From assembly GCF_965638725.1 (NCBI RefSeq), contig NC_134953.1:39112854-39176853 (forward strand): DNA of 64,000 nucleotides. The letters run 5' to 3'. The notes under the pieces were generated by a model. The model did no database searches, was not told the origin of the DNA, and worked only from the letters and a program-made list of their open reading frames with translations. Source of the stretch: Aptenodytes patagonicus. Its lineage: Eukaryota; Chordata; Aves; Sphenisciformes; Spheniscidae. A program made the position numbers and the translations under genes. Each line of letters starts with the position of its first letter. The stretch's first letter is position 1. Positions 1 through 14,198 of this stretch are shown here, piece after piece.

Positions 1-489
1 GAGGGGGCTTTTGTTTCCACTCAGGCTTGCTTTTCCTTTTTTGAATTGCAGCGCCGGTGTCACCATTTCTTGGTACAGGACTTTTAAAGACTCAGGCGCG
101 ACTGTGCCCCACCACGCTAGCAAAGCCCGACGAGGGTCTCGGCTCTACGCGCACGCCACGCCACGGCGTGTGCCCGGGAGATACAACGCAGCTGGGGCCG
201 CAGCCCGGGCGCAGGATCGGGCCAGGCTCCTGCGGGAGACGCGGGGCGAGCGGCAGCCGGGGCGCAACAGCCCTGCCGGCCCTCGGCACCGCCCACACCG
301 AGCGAGCCTCCAGGGCGCTGCGGGCAGGGAACCGGCAGGCCCCCGCGCTTTAAGACACCGCTAGGTGTAAAGCCCTGAGGAAGGCCCCGGACGCAGCCCT
401 CGTTCGGCCTCGCACGTCGCCCCACCGGAGGCCGCCCCCCAAGCCGCCGCCGCTCACCGCCCCCCCCCCCCCCCCCGCCGGAAGCAGGA

Positions 490-574
490 AGAGGCCGCAC
501 GCTCGCGCCAGCCCCAGCATGCACCGCGAGCGCGATCACGCGCGCCGGCTGCGCCAAGCCGTCCGGGCGCCCAG
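490..574 (+). other. ANAPC16: Candidate non-coding first exon of ANAPC16
   Basis: The coding exon starting at 2349 has a 3' splice acceptor before it, so a 5' untranslated exon must lie upstream. The best plus-strand donor seen in the CpG island is CCAG|GTGAGG at 574/575, a few tens of bases downstream of an ETS-type site. Choosing it would place the ANAPC16 start inside ASCC1 intron 1, as in human. A start farther right (about 870-930) with a weaker donor is an alternative. The left boundary is estimated. Confidence 0.35.
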
Positions 575-690
575 GTGAGGCTCGGAGGGGCCGGCGCGCC
601 CCGGGAGCGGGAGAGGGGCGGCCCGGGAGGAGAAGGGCGCTCGGCTGAAGGGGAGTAGGGGGAGAGGCTGGCGCCGGGGGCCTCACTCAC

Positions 691-870
691 CGGGGAGCCG
701 CTCGCTACGGAAGCCGGGGAGGGGCCATGGCGCGAGAGGGAGGGGCGGGGCGGAGCATGGGGCGGTGGCGCGGCGCGCAGGCGCCCTGGCGCTACCGGGG
801 CCGCCGCCCCCCGGGCGGGAGTGTCGGCAAGAGCCGCCGCGGCGCATGCGCAGTGCCGGCATCCCCACCG
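691..870 (-). other. ASCC1: Probable non-coding first exon of ASCC1
   Basis: On the minus strand a strong splice donor (CCCCG|GTGAGT) lies at 691/690, reading out of the CpG island towards position 1. ASCC1, a subunit of the activating signal cointegrator complex involved in RNA processing and alkylation-damage repair, is the expected minus-strand neighbour of ANAPC16 by synteny with human. No ASCC1 coding exon is in the window; positions 1-690 would be its first intron. The upstream end at 870 is a guess based on the GC-rich span. The assignment rests on position, strand and the donor only. Confidence 0.4.
842..851. promoter_or_regulatory. NRF-1 binding palindrome
   Basis: The bases GCGCATGCGC form the perfect palindromic core of the NRF-1 consensus, followed by A, inside the divergent CpG-island promoter. 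NRF-1 sites are common in bidirectional housekeeping promoters. Binding itself is not shown. Confidence 0.6.
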
Positions 871-1087
871 CTCCCCCTCCTCACGAGATGGCCGGCGCCT
901 CAGGCCTGGGGCGGTGGTGGTAGGGGTGCAGGCCTCGTCCGGGCCTGCCGTTCCCCTCCTTTGTGTTTGTCTCAGCCTATTTAAAATAAAGACCCTGCTG
1001 CTATACCTAGGAGCCCGCCGGGCTAGCGAGCCCGGGTTGGCGGCGTTTCAGTGCAAAGCGTCATCTCGCTTCCCTCACGAGCGGGGA

Positions 1088-1168
1088 GCTGGGCCTGCCC
1101 AGGTTTGTTGAAGAAGGTGTTGCTGGACGCTGGGCCTGCCTAGGTTTGTTGAAGAAGGTGTTGCTGGA
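1088..1168. repeat. Two-copy tandem duplication, 41-bp period
   Basis: A 40-base unit at 1088-1127, containing GCCCAGGTTTGTTGAAG, is repeated at 1129-1168 with a single visible change (CCC to CCT). The near identity suggests a recent duplication. It lies inside ANAPC16 intron 1 and has no evident coding role. Confidence 0.9.
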
Positions 1169-1938
1169 TGTATCGTAGCCATATTAAAGGTTTCTTTTAT
1201 CCAGGCATTTTCCTTCGCAGCCTGTAAGCCCCCAGCCTCCTGCAAGCTGCTGTTTCGTATTATACGCAGTAAATGAAACAACCTTGAGCTTAACTATGAA
1301 TGGACACACAATTCCTAGTTGCGACAGCCTTTTAAGAACCCATGTTCTCCACTAAAACCTTGAGTGCTTTCCAAAGGTACTGTCTGCATAGCCTGAAGAG
1401 TCTGCAGAAGTGTATTAAATAGGTAGGATAATAGATATGTATTAAATGGTCGGGATAATTGGGAAGCGCTTATAAGCGGTTTGGAGGTGTAGCAAGTGCT
1501 GTCACTTATAAGTGCCAAGTGACAGCTTTTTTACTATCAGTCAGGTATGTGAGAAGTTTTAAGTACTCCGTCATGACAAATGTACAGCCAATACCTCTTA
1601 AAAACAAGGCTGAGAAAAGGGTATGCAAGAGGCGACCGGGTTGGTGCTGTACAGGCAGATGGATGCTCAGCCCTTGCTGTTTTAGGTCAAATGCAGTATT
1701 TTAAAAGCAGAAGCACATCTGGAGCATCGCAGAGACAGTTGCTGCAAATTAGGCACAGCGTGGCTTCGTGCAGGACGTGGCACTGGAACTGGCAGTCCTG
1801 CGGGCTTCCAGGTTTTATGAGGCAGCAGGACTTTTTCCACGTTCGTGCTCCTGGAAACAAGGGGGGGAAAAAAAAAAAGAAGAAAAAAAAAAAGTCTTTT
1901 TATGACCCTGGGGAGCAGGAAAAGTGCCAGGCAGCTGA

Positions 1939-6780
<4,842 letters not shown>

Positions 6781-7520
6781 GCTTGTCTGGATCGCTGCTG
6801 TCAGGGAGCAGAAGAAAAACATTCTCCGGCCTGGCTTCAAAACACACCCCCACTTATCAGGATGCTGACAGCTGCATCGGCAGGACTGGGCTTTTTTTTT
6901 TTTTTTTTTTTTTTTTAAGTTGAGAGTGGGGATCCCCCATAAAGCTGCCAGTAAATGGAAATGACAGGATTCTTTAAGTCATCTGCAGCGTTACAGGCTG
7001 GCAGGGCTCAGTTTCTGTAACTTAGAAGGTAGGATCAGTTTTACAGAACTCGGAGAATCACCTTACTGTTTACAGAGGAGGGAAGACTTAGAGTGCGGCG
7101 GCGGGGAAAGCAACACAGTAACCCAGTCTGGCCTTTCCCTGGCACGTGGCCGAAGGACTGGGTGACCCATGGGCCAGGAAGCCTGCATCTTTGCCACTCG
7201 AGCCGGGCCTCTCTAGAGCAGAGGCAGGATGCCCTGCCAGAAAGGCTCTTCAGCCCTAGCCGTTGTTTTGGGGGATGAACAGGACGAGAACTGTCCCGGG
7301 TCGGTGGAGAGGGGGCAAGCGGTGACGCTTTCTCCAGAGGTACCTCGTGTACCGCCGAAGCTGTTTTCTCTCCATTGCTGCTTCTCTTGTGTCTGCGCAG
7401 CGAGTGCTGGTAGGACGCTGCTCTCTAATGCAGAAGCTCTATCTTTAATACCCTGAAACTCTTTCTCCTCTTTATTATGTATTAGATTGCTCTGTGATAA
7501 TAAAATAATTCTGTCTTTGA
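6781..7520 (+). other. ANAPC16: ANAPC16 3' UTR
   Basis: Sequence between the stop codon and the canonical polyadenylation signal at 7499. It includes a 25-base T run at 6892-6916. The cleavage point near 7520 is estimated from a GT/T-rich stretch (GTTTGTCTTTTC) just downstream of the signal. Confidence 0.75.
7499..7504 (+). terminator. ANAPC16: ANAPC16 polyadenylation signal
   Basis: AATAAA, the first canonical plus-strand signal seen after the stop codon, followed about 20-25 bases later by a GT/T-rich downstream element. Confidence 0.8.
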
Positions 7521-10500
7521 AACCGTTTGTCTTTTCAAAGCTTGGTGCGGGGGGGTCTGATGAAAGGAACAATCAGCTGTTCGGTAGGTAGCAGGAGGTT
7601 TAACGAAGCTCAGAGGCAGCTTGGCTGTTACGATGGTCAACTTAAGTTCCATTTAAAAAACCCCTCTGAGAGGAACCAAACCACACTTGCTTTACACTCA
7701 AAAGTGGATTGATTTAAATCAGATTTTAATCCTGGTTTAACTCTGCCAGCAGAAAACCCGTCTTTAAATCCATCCATTTTAATCATCTTGTTTTTTGTTT
7801 GTACTTCACTTCTGTTCTTGAGGGGAACTGGATTTCCATTTTCTGGCATACCCATTTCAACATGTTAATTTTCCATTGATTAGAGCCTTAACACCACGTT
7901 TTTGCTAGCCAGCAGGGGGATAGGCTCAGCGCTGTATTTAAGCAATTGTACGACTTACTGCTCCAGATGCCTTATTCTTCCATTTTCAACGTCTTATTTA
8001 TGAGACAATTTTATTTTTACTCACTATTTCAGTCCAGCCACATCTGGATTGAAACAGATTAATTTGAATCCACCCCCGTCTTAGTTATATCACCAGCAAT
8101 TTGTGTTAGCTAAAACTAAGGGGAAAAAATATGCAGACACGTTCTGCGTTTGTTTCTGTTTATAAATTAGTTCTAGTAGCAGAGTCAGCTTTTCGTGATC
8201 CAGAGCCACACACTGCCCAAAAGCCAACCCCGGTCTGCAGATGAAGCCCCAGTTCCAGCTCCGCACCCGTGGAAATTCACTGTACCGTTTCTGAAACCGT
8301 GTACGGGCGTTCTCACGTAAGGCTACAGCTCGGCTGAGACGTGTCCCGCGCCGCCTCCCCCATGCAAGGCCCGGAAAACCTCCTCCCCGGACCTGGAGGG
8401 CCGCCAGCCCCTGCTCTGCGGGGGCCTCCTGCACAGTAAGCGGGTCCTCGGCCAGTATTGCTTTAAACGTGATGGCATTTGGTATTAAAACTCCATCCCA
8501 GATGGGGTTATTTTGAAAAGAATGGAGCGTTTCGATAGTCAACTTGTTTTATATCATCTATTTTTAATCCTGCTTACTCCAGCCACCTAAACTTACCTTG
8601 GCCAAACTTGCCAAAAATACCCCCGTATCAAGACAACGTCATGGGGTTTAGGAACGGAGCCGTGCGCCTTCTGCCACCGACCACGCAGCAGCGCCCCAAA
8701 CCCCCCTCGCTCGCGCCAAGTCCCACCCACTCGCCGACCCTACGTGCTGCAACCGGCGTAATCGGATGCAGAAAGAGCCTTTCCTTTTTACTGCTCAACT
8801 TGAAACTTTTCCACTCCGCCAGCCCTCCGGGGACGCCAGGGGATCGGCGCCTGCGGCCCTACCGACAGGATGTGGTGCCCAAGCATTGCCCGGATCTCCC
8901 CGCGAGCCCGCCGCGTGCTGAAGGGTCCGAAACACAGCAGGGCTGAGATTTCCCTGGGGCAGCCCCTCCTCGCCCTCCTCCCATTCCTTGTTTTCCAGCT
9001 GTTTCTCGGCGGCGTGCCGGGCTCTCGTGGCTGGACAGAGCAGGAGCAGGGAACGGCCCCGGCTCCGTGCCGTACATGGCTTGTTTGTATGTGTGCCCAG
9101 CACCAAAATAGACACATGTGTGAGAGCCATTGAGAGGAAGTGAAAAGTTCACCCTGTACAGTACTACAAATGCAAAAACATGTTGTTGGCCGTTCCCTCC
9201 TCCCGCTCAGTAAACACTTTATGTAAGGCGGCGAAAACCAGAGGGATTGCTGCACGGTAAGATAAAAAAAAAACAACCCTGCGCTCCCCCTCCTCCAAAC
9301 GCAGGTTTTCCCTGGCAGCTGGAAACTCCCCAGCTGCCCTATTTCTGCTTTGCAGATCTCTGGGGCAGAGCTGGCAGTAACTATTCCTCCTCGGGTTTTG
9401 AAGCACCGTCCCCCCTCGCCTCAGGGGTCTCTGCAGCATCACGGGGGGGCTTGGCGAGCAGCTCGGGGGCTATTTGGAGGCTGCAGCTGGGAGCGGAGCG
9501 GCAGGGGGAAGGGAGCCTGTCAGCTGCGAGCAAAAGTTGATGCGGGGAGGGAAGATTAAAAAAAGCTGAACAAAGAGCCCCGTTCAGGGCTGCTGGTTGG
9601 TTTTCCTGTGGGTGCTCGCAGCAGAACGTTATGTACCGGCGCGCAGGGCCCGCTCCCGCCTCCCCTCCCCAGCTCCTCGCGCTGCTGGCCGCGGCCCCAG
9701 CGCTGGGGACGGCGCCAAGACACGCGCTCGCCTTGCCGCCTGGCCAAAACACCCGGCTGGGGAGGGCCTCTCCCCCCGCTGAGGATGCGGGAGCGTGGGG
9801 CAGCACCCCGGCAGCCCCGGCAAAACACCGGCTCCTGGCTTTTGCCTGGGATGGGGCAAAAGCATCCAAGGGGAGGTGAATTTCACAGCCCCCACCCTGC
9901 AAACGGCACATCGCCGACCCGGCACTCGGCATCTCGGCTGCCAAAACCCATCCACTGTCCTCCTCGGACGCACGTTCCTTGTTTCTCCGCCTGACTCCCG
10001 CACGTCACGGGCAGGCAGCCTGCCTGCAGCTGCTTGTCCCGGGGGCGAGAGATGGGCCCGAAAAGTTTGGCTGCGGCAGAGACCTGCCCGGCCGGTGGCA
10101 CGCCGGGACCTGCCGCGGCGTCCCACCCAGCCCGCGGCCTTCAGCTCGCCTGTTAGAGCTGGCCACGGGCTCCGCATGGTGGCGGAGGATGTGCGGGGTC
10201 ACCCCTCGTGTGCCCGTCACCCCTTGCCACAACCAGGGACCTGGTGACCGAGGACGGGGCCAGAGAGGGTGCAGAGGACACCCACCCTGCAGGCACTTAG
10301 GGGACACCCCGAAAACCGCGGCCTCCCCCCAGCTCAGGCCTTTCGTTATGTTCCCCACATGAATGCTTGGACACACAGGATCACACCAGTCTCTGTGCCA
10401 ACCCCGGCCAGTGATTGCGTGCCAAAATAATGTGTAAATCTACCTAAAAGTGGTTTTTGGGGTCACGGAGCTGCTGGGAACCAACGTGAAGACAGGGACT

Positions 10501-12869
10501 ACACCAAGGGCAGTGGCAGCCACCCCATGGGGCAGGAATTTGCCCCCCCGGCATACGTGGGGCACGGTTTGCACCCGACGTGCACCGAGGCACTCACTGA
10601 GCCCACCCCGCCTCCCCCCCGCTGTACATCTCCTCCCTTCCTCCTCCTCCTCCCCAGCCCCCTCCCCCTGCAGCCCTGCAAAACCGCTGAGTTCAGCACA
10701 TCCCGGGCAGGGGCCCAGCCAGGACCCTCCCCAACGCCAGCCGCCCCCGCCGGCTCCCGCTTAACCCTTTGCAAAGCCGTCCAGGCTGGAAATCGGAGTG
10801 ATTGAGCAGAGCTCATCATCGGGGGGGGTCCCACAAGGCGCAGCCGGCCTGGAACAGGCTGTCCAGAAAGTTTCATCCATCATCCTGAAGCCCCCTCTGC
10901 TCTCCCCAGAAAGGACGGCAGGTCGGGGGGAAAGACACACTGCTTGGCCACAAAAATCGTGCTGGCTTTATGCCAGCAGCAGTACCTGGGGAGGGGAAGA
11001 ACAGGGATTACTAATACTGTAGTTAAAACTCTGCTTTCTAGCCACAAACCATTTCTAGAGGCTCTGCTGCAGAAGAGCAGCCCGGGTCGCAGTCTCTTTT
11101 GGGAAGGAAAACGAGCTGCAAGCCCCCCAACGCCTCCCCTCCCAGCAGAAGCGCGAGCACCCAGCATCACGTTAGGATTATTTTCTTTCAGAGATAAAAA
11201 ATTACATTTCACTTTAAAACTTGCTGTCACACCAGAGGCTGCTTGCTCCCCTGCCTACCAGGCGATGTTATGGCAAAGCAAGAAAAATATTTATGCTCGG
11301 CTTCAGAATTCAAGCTTATTTTTAGCAAGGCGCCTTCCCTGTGGTCCTGTACCTCTTTTTCGTTTAGTTGCTGTTTTCCCCCTGTTTTGACCCCAAAGCC
11401 AACAGTTCCTCATCTATTTTCAGCCTCAGCCAGCGAGCATTCGTACCGATGACTTGGTGGTTGTGGGGAGAAAAAACCCACGAGCTAGATTTTGTTAAAA
11501 ACAGGATCCCAAGCACAATCCAACTGTTTCCGAGCGCCTATGTGCATATTTTGCTGTATTGCACAGCGAGTGCGCAAATATCAGTGTATGTTTTTAACAG
11601 CTGGGGTTGGGGTTTGTTCATTTTTTGTCCCGAAAAGCAGAGCAATAGCCCTGCATGCCGCAGGCGCAAGCCAGGGCTTGTTCCCAGCTCCCCGCACATC
11701 CCCTCCTCCCCACTGCTCCCCAAGATGCCACCCACTCCCCCGGCTTGGACCTCCGCTCCCGAAATGGCAACGGATTCAAGCCTCACTTCTCCTTTGACCC
11801 CTAAAAAGCAATTTCCCCACCACTACAGCTGCTGGTGGGGTGCCCGGACCCTCTGCACCCGCCGCCCTGCAACTCTTGGGTGGGAGAATTTGTCCCCGTC
11901 CCCCCCACCGCGGAGGTCACAGGTGGCAGGCACGACACCGGTGCGGGGTCCTGTCCCCCTCGCTCCTCGGCCAGCGTTCGCTCTCCGATGTGTTTACCGC
12001 CGGGCTGTTATCAATCTCTGCTCAGGAAGGACAGTACCCAAGATAGCTCCCGGAGTGACTTCAGAGTGTGCTCAGCTCCTCCGATAAAGCCGCAGGCAGC
12101 GTGGCGGGAGGACAAACAAAGCCCCTTATCACCAATTAATGGGCCTTCGGCTCCCCGTGCTCCTCAGGGTCTGGCTTTGGAAAGGTCACGTACGCAGGGG
12201 CAGGCACGCACAGATCTGTGGGGGAGGAACACGCTTCCAGAGCAGAGGGCTCGGAGGAGGATGGCGTCTCACCCCAGTTTTATGGGACCACTGGGGGAGG
12301 CAGACAGGGGTTACCCCCAGCCTGGCACTGAACAAAATCCCCCGTCCCAGCCTGGCCGTGCCCTGCTCTCGCCCCCCTCAGCACTCTCCGATTTTTAACA
12401 CGTTTCACTCCAACAGCCCTTAGTTTCTTAAGAAACTCGGACAACGCCAGCTAATGGGACACTGGCACCCCGATCACTCACAGCGCCTCGGGCTCTGGGC
12501 TTGGTTTACAACCCGAAGCAGGGCAGCAGCGAACGCGAGTCAGCCACGTCCCGTGCCTGGGCTGCCTCTGCCGCTCGCAGCAGGATCAGGCCCTGCCGGT
12601 GCTCACCACGCAAACACTGCCTGGAAAATGAGGGTGATCAGCGGGCACGTTAAAAACAACACATATGAAAACCCCCGCGGCCCCGTCACCTGCCATCCGG
12701 TTTTGTGCCAGCCGGGGCCCATTTCACAGCCCAGAGAGGGGTCGGGGAACGGCGGGGACAGGGCACAAACCGGCCACGGCATGTGTCCCCCTTGCCGCTG
12801 CTGTCCCCACCAGAACTCTGAGGCCAAGCGGCGAGGCCCGGGATGGGGTCTGGCCCCGCCGGTGCCTGC
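7521..12869. other. Intergenic region between ANAPC16 and DDIT4
   Basis: No coding exon is recognised on either strand. Open frames here are short or GC-driven and overlap each other in several frames. Notable content is the GC-rich island around 9600-10340. A weak CR1-like string (GGAACAGGCTGTCCAGA near 10852-10868) is present but too short to call. Regulatory sequence for DDIT4 is plausible but not shown. Confidence 0.5.
9600..10340. promoter_or_regulatory. Orphan GC/CpG-rich island
   Basis: Base composition rises sharply here, with frequent CpG (for example CCGGCGCGC near 9635 and GGCCGCGGCC near 9687), although no gene start is recognised within several kilobases. It lies about 3-4 kb upstream of the DDIT4 start codon. 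It could be an enhancer, an unrecognised non-coding promoter or simply GC-rich avian sequence. Confidence 0.4.
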
Positions 12870-13011
12870 GGTGAGGCCCAGGCCCAGGCCGGGCGCTGAG
12901 GTGGGTGCCGGGGTGAGGCCCAGGCCCAGGCCAGGACCTCAGGGGGTGCCCAGGGCTGAGGCCCAGGCCCTGAGGTGGGGGCTGGGGCTGAGGCCCAGGC
13001 CCTGAGGGGGT
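12870..13011. repeat. Imperfect GC-rich minisatellite upstream of DDIT4
   Basis: The string TGAGGCCCAGGCCC recurs about four times, starting near 12871, 12912, 12955 and 12988, with spacings of about 33-43 bases and related intervening sequence such as GGGGGTGCC. It ends about 290 bases upstream of the DDIT4 TATA box. Confidence 0.75.
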
Positions 13012-13091
13012 GGCAGGCGGCCGGGGAAGCCCGGCGGGCGCTGCCGAGAGCGGCGGGCGGATTGCACCGGCCCGGCCCGGCCCGGCCCTCC

Positions 13092-13100
13092 TGATGCAAC
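13092..13100 (+). promoter_or_regulatory. DDIT4: ATF4/C-EBP composite (CARE-type) site
   Basis: TGATGCAAC matches the composite C/EBP-ATF response element pattern TGATGxAAx. DDIT4 is an established ATF4 target during ER and oxidative stress. The site is about 210 bases upstream of the TATA box. Confidence 0.6.
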
Positions 13101-13299
13101 CCCCGGCGCCGTTTGCAGAGCCCGGGCCGGGTCCGGATCGGGGCCGAGCCGAGCGGAGCCGAGCGGCGCCGAGCGGGGCCGAGCGAGGGGAAGCGGGCGG
13201 GGCCTCCCGCTGTCACCGGGCAGGAGAGACGCCGCGGACGTGCCCCGCGCTCCCATTGGCGGGCGCGGGCTGGAGGGGCGGGGCCTCCCGCACCGCCCC

Positions 13300-13307
13300 G
13301 ATATAAG
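13300..13307 (+). promoter_or_regulatory. DDIT4: DDIT4 TATA box
   Basis: GATATAAG in an otherwise GC-rich promoter, with an inverted CCAAT box about 45 bases and a GC box about 20 bases upstream. The coding ATG follows about 70 bases downstream. Confidence 0.75.
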
Positions 13308-13371
13308 CCGGCCGGCCGGCGGCTGGCGGAGCAGAGCGGGCGTGGGCGGCGCCATCGCCATCGCCATCGCC

Positions 13372-13468
13372 ATGCCGGGGCTGTGGGAGCGGCTGGCGGG
13401 CGGCGAGCGGGGCCGCCTGGAGACCTCCGACTGCGAGTCGCTGGGCAGCGCTTCCGGCTCGGAGGGAG
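13372..13468 (+). CDS. DDIT4: DDIT4 first coding exon
   Basis: The donor is GGAG|GTGAGT after 13468. It encodes residues 1-32 plus one base of codon 33 (Asp). It is Ser/Gly-rich at its end ([10 protein letters not shown]). Confidence 0.93.
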
Positions 13469-14198
13469 GTGAGTGGGGGTTCCCGAGGGGCCTGGGGTCC
13501 CTCTGAGGGGCCGGGAGGTGGCTGAGGGTCCCTGAGGGGCGGTGGGGGGTGCTGTGCCCAGCCCCTGTGCCCCAGTTACACCCCCCCAACCCCCGGGCTC
13601 GATGTCTGCCGTCCGTCCCGTCCCCCCCCGCAACCCTGAGACCCCGGCCTGTCCCCAAGCAGCGCCCCAGCCCACCCTTCCCCGCGGGCCCGGTGCTGAC
13701 CTGCCTCCTCTCCCCTCTGCAGATGCCGAGTATGCCGAGGGGGCCTCCCTGCCGGACCTGGACCTGCTGCATGACCCCGAGGATGAGCTGCTGTGCGCCA
13801 ACCTGATGGACCTGGTCCAGGCCACGCTGGGCAGAGCCCCGCTGGGCGCCAAGCGCTGCTCCCGGCTCCTCATGCCGGCCCAGCTCCTGGCGCAGGTGAG
13901 GACGGAGCTGCTGCGCCTGGCCTGCAGCGAGCCCTGTGGGCTGCGCGGGGCCCTCCTCGACCTCTGCGTGGAGCACGGCAAGGCCTGCCATGATGTGGGG
14001 CACATCGCCGTGGACCCCGCCGTGGTGCCCACCTTCCAGCTCACCCTGGTGCTCCGGCTGGACTCCAGTCTCTGGCCCAAGATCCAGGGACTCTTCACCT
14101 CGGGGCCAGCTTTCACGCCGCTGAAGCTGAGCACGGGCTTCAGGGTCATCAAGAAGAAGCTGTACAGCTCCGAGCAGCTGCTCATAGAGGAGTGCTGA
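13372..14198 (+). CDS. DDIT4: DDIT4 (REDD1), stress-induced inhibitor of mTORC1
   Basis: The coding sequence is join(13372..13468, 13723..14198), 573 nt including the stop, giving 190 residues. DDIT4 acts in the cytosol upstream of TSC1/TSC2 to shut off mTORC1 under hypoxia, ER stress, DNA damage or glucocorticoids. Residues 1-32 are a short, variable N-terminus starting MPGLWERL. Exon 2 encodes the conserved fold: an acidic [15 protein letters not shown] stretch, a helical pair around [10 protein letters not shown] and [16 protein letters not shown], and the C-terminal beta strands [11 protein letters not shown] and [19 protein letters not shown]. The conserved end is IEEC. Human DDIT4 is 232 residues (from memory), so this N-terminus is shorter. 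The chosen ATG lies in a GCCATC repeat giving a good Kozak context, and no other in-frame ATG lies between the TATA box and it. Codons are extremely GC-rich. Confidence 0.97.
13723..14198 (+). CDS. DDIT4: DDIT4 second coding exon
   Basis: The acceptor is CCCCTCTGCAG| before 13723. It encodes residues 33-190, the whole conserved DDIT4 domain, and stops at TGA 14196-14198. The intron is only 254 nt. Confidence 0.97.

Larger units (their letters stand above)
380..900. promoter_or_regulatory. CpG-island divergent promoter, ASCC1 (-) / ANAPC16 (+)
   Basis: The stretch is very GC- and CpG-rich and lacks any convincing coding exon. It holds an ETS-type CCGGAAG at about 478-484, a 17-base C run at 460-476, several GC boxes and a perfect NRF-1 palindrome at 842-851. 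Strong splice donors point outwards on both strands: CCAG|GTGAGG on plus at 574/575 and CCCCG|GTGAGT on minus at 691/690. Such TATA-less divergent promoters are typical of housekeeping genes. In human, ASCC1 and ANAPC16 are head-to-head with overlapping 5' ends (from memory), which fits this arrangement. The exact start sites are inferred. Confidence 0.65.
13080..13371 (+). promoter_or_regulatory. DDIT4: DDIT4 core promoter and 5' UTR
   Basis: In order: a C/EBP-ATF type TGATGCAAC at 13092-13100; repeated GAGCGG/GAGCCG units at about 13145-13190; an ACGTG hypoxia-element core at 13238-13242; an inverted CCAAT box (ATTGG, 13255-13259); a GC box at about 13275-13285; and a TATA box at 13300-13307. 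An EGR1-type GCGTGGGCG follows at 13340-13348. The likely start site is near 13330, giving a 5' UTR of roughly 40 nt. DDIT4 is known to be induced by ATF4, HIF-1 and other stress factors, so these matches are plausible, but all are sequence matches only. Confidence 0.75.

Noticed and set aside
117-686. Minus-strand open frame of 189 codons in the first CpG island
   Set aside because: Low-complexity Pro/Ala/Arg/Gly translation starting at a non-ATG codon, in a GC-rich promoter and intron region; best explained by composition.
10838-10900. Possible CR1 fragment (GGAACAGGCTGTCCAGA)
   Set aside because: The similarity covers only about 20 bases and the flanks do not follow CR1 order, so it is too short to call.
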